64,000 bases of DNA, taken from positions 6,387,471 through 6,451,470 of the forward strand of contig CM034304.1 in the NCBI GenBank assembly GCA_019925795.1, in the 5' to 3' direction. Positions 58,961 to 64,000 of the stretch are shown piece after piece; the stretch's first letter is position 1, and each line of letters begins with the position of its first letter. This DNA is from Dendrobium chrysotoxum. Lineage: Eukaryota > Streptophyta > Magnoliopsida > Asparagales > Orchidaceae. The notes beneath the pieces were generated by a model, which saw only the letters and a program-made list of their open reading frames with translations, did not search any database and was not told where the DNA came from. The translations under genes and the position numbers were made by a program.

Positions 58961-59705
58961 TTCTGATGACTGCTGATTTATGATTGTTCTGATTAGTATT
59001 CTGATTTCTGTTAGTTAGTTTTGGTATTATGATTTCTGATTTTTCTTAGTTAGTTTTGGTATTCTAATTTTTGATTTTTGTTAGTTAGTTTTGGTTTAAT
59101 TAATTGCTTTCAGTTGATTTTATTTCTTCTGCTGATTTCTGTGTTAGCCTTACTGTTAGTTTGATTTGAATATTTACTTTGCTGTGATTTTCTACCTATT
59201 TTTATTTATTTACTGGTTCATATCTTGCACTTACTGTTTTATGCTTTTCAAGATCTGATCACCGCTCACTACTTCTGATGATCTGAATTTTTGACTGGGA
59301 GTTTTTTTTTTTACCTTGTTTTGGTTTGGAAGCTGGTAAGCAGTGATTGACTTCGCTGAATCTGTTAAAGGGAAGAAATATTGATAATTGTTTCTCTTCC
59401 TCTAACTCCTTTACTGGTGTATAGTTTCTTTTAAATAAAAATCCTCTTCAAAATTAAAATGTTAGTTTTTGAAATAGAGATTATTTTATCTTCCTACAGT
59501 AATCTGCCTCATATCAATAGTATTTTTCAAAGTCTTGAGTCATTAGTTTGATTTTCTAAACCAAGTGATTGCATTTATCATATGTTGTATGGCTTTTGTT
59601 TTGTGAATCGTTCTTCCTTACTGTGGAGAGTCATCTCCTATGTCTGAAAGATAATCTCACAGCTGAGACTCTTTAATGATTATGAAAAGGAGAAAGCTTA
59701 TAAAA
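58961..59705 (+). other. Element A, T-rich 3' non-coding region
   Basis: It begins right after the pol stop with several imperfect copies of a TTCTGATTTNTGTTAGTTAG-like unit (58990-59100). No open frame, no third gene and no LTR-like inverted repeats are present, in contrast to element B. Confidence 0.75.
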
Positions 59706-59861
59706 GATGCGCAGTGCGCCAGATAATTTGAAAAAGAGGCATAAAATGAGCCTAAAACTGAAAAGATGCGAAATTGCCAAATTGGATACACAAAGTGTAT
59801 CAAAAATTAAAAGATGCGCAAAGCGCCAACCAATTTGAAAAAGAGGCACAAAATGAGCCCA
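59706..59861 (+). repeat. Element A, small-hairpin array
   Basis: In order: GCGCAGTGCGC (arms GCGCA/TGCGC), AGGCATAAAATGAGCCT, GATACACAAAGTGTATC (7-bp perfect arms, AAA loop, 59785-59801), GCGCAAAGCGC (59816-59826) and GGCACAAAATGAGCCC, linked by AAAAGATG and AATTTGAAAAAG. Element C has the same set in the same order and B has a related set. Confidence 0.75.
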
Positions 59862-60230
59862 AACCAAGCTTTCTTCCCTTTCAGATTATTAAATGTCTTA
59901 GAGAAATCTGTGCGCCACTTAATATTTTCAAAAGCTTGAGTTTTGAAAATCCTGATTTTTAATTTTTTACTTTGTAACACTATTGTATCAGATATTTTTC
60001 TGGAACGAGGCTTGAAAGGATCTCTTTTCAAATCTAATATCTTTTCTTCTAAATCAGATTTTTGCTTTGAAAGAGGTTTGCATCAATAAGGTGCCCGGGG
60101 TCAGAGTTACGAAAGTTGATTATTTCCAACCTTTTCTGGATTTCAGCACTGTCAGTTTTAGTTTTCTGTTGTGTAGTCTATTTATGTCTTATTTCCGTGT
60201 TCTGTTTTTCCTCCTCCTTTTTGTGATGTC

Positions 60231-60241
60231 AAAAGGGGGAG
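60231..60241 (+). other. Element A, second purine tract
   Basis: AAAAGGGGGAG after GATGTC, 160 nt before the main tract, matching B and C. Confidence 0.65.
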
Positions 60242-60390
60242 TCAGTTGTAATCATGTCTGTTTCTGTTTTATGAGTTATGTTTCCTGTATTGTTTTAGTT
60301 GTTAAATGAAAATTTGAAAAAAAATATTTGTGTTTTGATCTCCTAATTTACTTTTATTTTCAAACTATTTTACAAATGTTTGCCATCATC

Positions 60391-60404
60391 AAAAAGGGGG
60401 AGAT
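60391..60404 (+). other. Element A, polypurine tract
   Basis: AAAAAGGGGGAGAT directly before the 3' LTR (TGTTGC at 60405), preceded by CCATCATC. Confidence 0.93.
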
Positions 60405-62059
60405 TGTTGCAAATCTGGTTTTGATGATGACAAACATGTTTCCGGTGTGTTTTGTTTGGCTAATCTGTTTCAGGCACAAAAGACCACGAGCCACTCAAGT
60501 CAACTCAAGATCAGGTCCATGTATGTCAAATGTATGATTTTTACTTTTATTGAGTCAATTGTAATGTAACTAATCCCCTAGCTAAGTAACCTTGCACACA
60601 CACTCTCAGGGGGAGAGCTTGAGTGAATTAGAGTTTCTGTTCAAATTTTGTTCAGATCGTCCTAGACTATTTCCACATCATCCTGGACGATCCAGCCAAA
60701 ACAGAAACCCTAATTAGGGCGACTAAGTTAAGAGGGTCTGATTAAGCAGATCGTCCTTGACGATCTCTGGATCGTACGGGATGATATGCCCAAATCAGAA
60801 ATTCTCAACTGCTAGATCAAGTTAGGCAAGTTCTTATTTTTAGATACTTGGTCTGATCGTCCCGGACGATACGTGTATCGTCCCGGATGATTCAGTACAA
60901 TCATGCCTAATTTAATCTAGTAATTAAGGAAAGCAATTTATTTTTGGTTGATACGATCATATCGTCCTGGACGATCGCAGGATCGTCCCGGACGATCATG
61001 ATCGTTTAGTGCATTTCAGCTGTATGACCTGAACTGTGTTCAGGACGATTTGGGGCCTTTTTGAACTAATCATACAGGACAATGTCCCAATCGTCCTGGA
61101 CGATCAAGTCATTTTTTGGTCGTCTAGCACAGATTTCTCTGGACAACACGAGCTGTCCTCTGGACAATTCTCCTTGATTTGCACTAATCGTCCCGGACGA
61201 TCGCAAGATCGTACGGGACAATATGAACAACATTTTCTATTGATCGTCCAGAAGAGCCTAATCATCCAGGCTGAAACAGCTGAATTTGAACTGATCGTAC
61301 AGGATGATCTATCGATCGTCCTGCACGATCTTGGCTGACCAGTTGAGATTTAGGGCAAATTTTAAGCCCTCCTTTAAAAGAATTTTTTCCAAAAATAAGA
61401 AACATCTTTTGCTGCCTTCTTTCCCTGAGAAACCCTAGAGAGAGAGAGAGTTATGAGAGAGAGAGATCTTGTGAGGGGGAGTTAGTGAGGGATTCACTAA
61501 GGTTGCTCCAAGAACGGATCAGAGTCGTCTTCTCCGCTCGTCATCTTTCATCTAGTCGGTGTTCATCGTGGGAGGATCGTTCGCAAGAAGATCCGGTGTT
61601 CTCTGCCCGCTTCAGGTGGAAGCAAAAGGAGTTCGAAGGTTCTCTGCCTGCTTCAGGAGGAAGCGAAAGGAGGTCGGGTTCTCTGCCTCACCGTGTGGTG
61701 AAAAGGAGGTGTTTGTACAGGCTTCTCCGCCTTGCTGTGGGAGCAAAAGGAGAGACACATTTTGTTTAGTGCAATACCTGGAGGGGAGGCTCCGGGGAGT
61801 GGACGTAGGTCAAGTTGACCGAACCACTATAAAATCTAGTTTGCTTTTCTGATTCAGTTTTGCACTTTACTTTTCTGATATTAACTACTTGGGTGAATAT
61901 CTGTGATTGATCTTTTCATTCTTGTTTATGTGTTTCCGCTGCTATGTATCGAAAAAATTTTCATTGTTATCGTGAAATTTTTAAATAACCAATTCACCCC
62001 CCCTCTTGGTTAGCCTCGGGACTAGTTCACTAGGGCTTAACATCCCTATCGAACTTTCA
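60405..62059 (+). repeat. Element A, 3' LTR
   Basis: 1655 bp, TGTTGCAAATCTGG...CGAACTTTCA, then the duplicated AACTC. It has the same layout as the 5' LTR, with more intact ATCGTCC/GGACGAT pairs in places (60961-60996). Differences from the 5' copy are scattered and mostly transitions. Confidence 0.95.
61828..61834 (+). promoter_or_regulatory. Element A, TATA box of the 3' LTR
   Basis: TATAAAA after GACCGAACCAC. In this LTR it could drive transcription into the flanking DNA. Confidence 0.55.
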
Positions 62060-62150
62060 AACTCAAGTAGCTTGGCTTTATTCCCTACTTCCAAAATCTT
62101 TAATCCCAGCAAAATTTATCCCACTCCAGCTCTCCCCCAGCTTCTCCATC

Positions 62151-62157
62151 TATAAAT
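62151..62157 (+). promoter_or_regulatory. Possible TATA box in flanking DNA
   Basis: TATAAATA after CTTCTCCATC, followed about 65 bp later by a GA-rich leader-like tract. It could be the core promoter of an unrecognised old LTR; nothing downstream supports a gene. Confidence 0.3.
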
Positions 62158-62701
62158 AAATCCCTCCTAACCATTGAAATGGTTGTTGCAAGCCTAAGGA
62201 TCTAAATTTGAGAAGAGAGAGAGAGAGAAGGAGAGAGAAAGGATAATTGTGTAGTAGAATGTAATCCAGCTACCAACAGCTCTTAGACCCTTGAAGGAAG
62301 TTGTAGAGGAGTCAAACACCTTTCCAAAAAGCCAAAGAACACAAAAATCCATTCATATGATTGTAGGATATGTCAACTTTTCTCTAAAACTTTAATTTGA
62401 AACTATATAAAATCTACAACACATGAAGCCTACAAACTTGAGACGTTGGAAGATTAGATTACTATAAGTCTATGTTTCAAATTTCATCTAATTTGGATGA
62501 GTATTTTAAAAGTTTTTGGCAATTGAATAATTTAGTTCATTTTGAACTGATTTCCCGTCGGGTAACCACAGCCGCCCGATCACGCATTCAGTGTGATTAG
62601 ACGCTGCTGATCACCCCACGTCTTCAAGTCAAAACTGTGCTGTCTCCCCTGAGTTTCGAATGCGGGTTAATAAGGACCACGGGATGCTACGTAGCCATAT
62701 C

Positions 62702-62740
62702 TGGGCCGTTGGTTCATCCCGCGGTCGATCCGATGGCCCA
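62702..62740. repeat. GC-rich imperfect inverted repeat
   Basis: TGGGCCGTTGG at 62702-62712 and CCGATGGCCCA at 62730-62740 pair at 9 of 11 positions around a 17-bp loop. It lies inside the GC-richer patch. Confidence 0.5.
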
Positions 62741-64000
62741 AAAAATGTCCGATGTGTTTAAGTGGTCGTTGAGGGCCCGACAGATGGCATGCCATGTGGC
62801 AAAAGGCGGTGGCAGCGGTGTAATTATTGTTGTTGTCATTTAATGATTGAAATGGATTTAATAATTCAATTTAATGCCCATAAATTTCCAAAATTCATAA
62901 AAAAATCTAATTTTTCATGAAATTAAGTGTTCCTGGGCTCGGTGGAAAGGGCTTGAGTTGTACTATTTATTAAAATTAAAATTGAAGTGTTTTGATGACT
63001 GGATTATGAGTTATTTGAGGTTGTTTAAAATCAATTTTTAGTAATTTTCTAATAATCCTGTGATCAAATTGAGATCACATTTTGGTTAAATATTTTTAAG
63101 CATCTTAGGCATTCCTTGCATTTTCCCTGGTCCAGATTCTCAAAGGATTGCTATAATGTAAATTTTTAAGGTAATGGGTCCATTTGGGAAATAAAACTTT
63201 AAAAATTCATAACTCTCCAAATTGGTAGAATTATATTATCTTATTACTGTGATATGCTTGCATATGTCCCATGGTTAGGTGACCAAAATTTCAATCCTGT
63301 TTGAAGACTAGAGACACCGAGGGAAAAAAATTAAGGAAAAGGTCATTAACTTAGAAAAATTATAAGAAATTGTACATACATCAAATAAGGATGAAACCTA
63401 ATAACGTTGAACTTAGTGACATTTTATACCAAAGGCTCAAATTTTGCTAGATTTGGAGGTCATTAGGTCAAAAAATTAAGCATGTTAAAATTTAACCCTT
63501 TTTAGGACCCATAAATTTTAAAAAATTGTAATAAATAAAAATTAAATCCAAAAGATAAAAATAATATCTCAAATTGACCATAATTCATTCCTCTTTTTAG
63601 GAAAAATAAAAGCATCATCACTGGATTTTTAGTTCAACTTTAATTAAAGTTTTAGTGAAAATCAACAATTAATTAAATAAAATTATAAAAAATTATTAAA
63701 AATCCCAAATAAATTCCAAGCTCCGAAAAATACTCTTATGGTTCATCAGACCTTTAGGAATGATTTCATGCAGTTCAAAATAAGTTTAGATCAAAATAAT
63801 CAAAACCTCCATAATTTAGTAATTTAAAAAAATAATTAATTAACCATACTTTGAAAAATCATAATTAATTCAAATTAAATCCAAAAATTTCTAATAATAT
63901 ATCAAATTAGCTAAAATTCAATCATTAATCAAAGAAAATTAAAATCACTTTAATTTGACTTCCATTTTGAGAATAATTTAATTTTAAGTAAAAAATGATA

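Larger units (their letters stand above)
52388..62059 (+). mobile_element. Element A: full-length Sirevirus, gag open, pol broken
   Basis: 9,672 bp, plus strand, flanked by AACTC at 52383-52387 and 62060-62064. The LTRs are 1660 and 1655 bp and closely alike, so it is the youngest complete element here. The primer site is a perfect TGGTATCAGAGC. The purine tract lies in the context CATCATCAAAAAGGGGGAGA next to TGTTGC, the Sirevirus signature as I know it. Gag is a single open frame. Pol keeps all domains but has four nonsense codons and one 16-bp net deletion, so this copy cannot move by itself. Confidence 0.96.
62060..64000. other. Unclassified non-coding DNA right of element A
   Basis: It continues the sequence interrupted at 52387. 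It includes a TATAAATA at 62151, a (GA)n tract at 62214-62236, a more GC-rich patch at 62560-62830 and then AT-rich DNA to the edge. The 68-codon frame at 62637 has no recognisable content. It could be part of an old LTR or another degraded repeat; I see no gene. Confidence 0.65.

Noticed and set aside
60067..60309. Hydrophobic frames around the second purine tract in A and B (also 42062-42415)
   Set aside because: T-rich sequence beside purine tracts; the translations are unrelated between A and B.
62637..62843. 68-codon frame in the right flank
   Set aside because: Short, no recognisable motif, lies in a GC-richer patch where stops are rarer by chance.

Overview
The window is intergenic, repeat-filled nuclear DNA of a flowering plant. 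Three things point to this: Ty1/copia retrotransposons of the Sirevirus (SIRE/Maximus) type with initiator-Met tRNA primer sites, a plant RTE-type LINE fragment, and a long AT-rich satellite array. I see no cellular protein gene, rRNA or tRNA gene. The species cannot be named from the sequence.

Layout. 1-818 is the 3' part of a Sirevirus LTR. From 819 to 39829 the base layer is a 51-bp tandem satellite totalling about 26.6 kb (819-10018, 11048-16398, 21666-22901, 29024-39829). It is interrupted by a 5'-truncated LINE (10019-11047, minus), a gag-only Sirevirus here called C (16399-21665, minus, target duplication TTAGT) and a 3'-truncated Sirevirus D (22902-29023, plus). The array ends abruptly at 39829. 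Beyond it lies unclassified non-coding DNA that includes a degenerate repeat of about 165 bp. Two structurally complete Sireviruses are inserted there: B (40426-51702, minus, TTGTT duplication, 11.3 kb) and A (52388-62059, plus, AACTC duplication, 9.7 kb). 62060-64000 is unclassified flanking DNA.

The elements. Each has LTRs of about 1.4-1.8 kb packed with short inverted repeats, then a TATA box. Where intact, the order continues with a Met-tRNA primer site, gag (zinc knuckle plus coiled coil), pol (protease, integrase, reverse transcriptase, RNase H), a non-coding 3' region with an array of small hairpins, two purine tracts and the 3' LTR. A has an open gag but a pol broken by four stops and a 16-bp net deletion. 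B and D are more decayed. C has no pol and could only have moved with proteins made by relatives.

Most interesting points. (1) B carries a third gene downstream of pol, on the same strand. It is preceded by its own LTR-like inverted-repeat array and a TATA box 60 bp before its ATG, so it may be a separately transcribed unit. (2) In A, B and D the gag frame ends at the same TGA, and the pol frame opens only after a TAG 11 nt further on. That spacing excludes simple frameshifting and suggests splicing or internal initiation. (3) A short-hairpin array before the 3' LTR is shared by A, B and C. (4) The satellite has a period divisible by three, which creates long but meaningless open frames with a 17-residue repeat, and it shows higher-order duplications.
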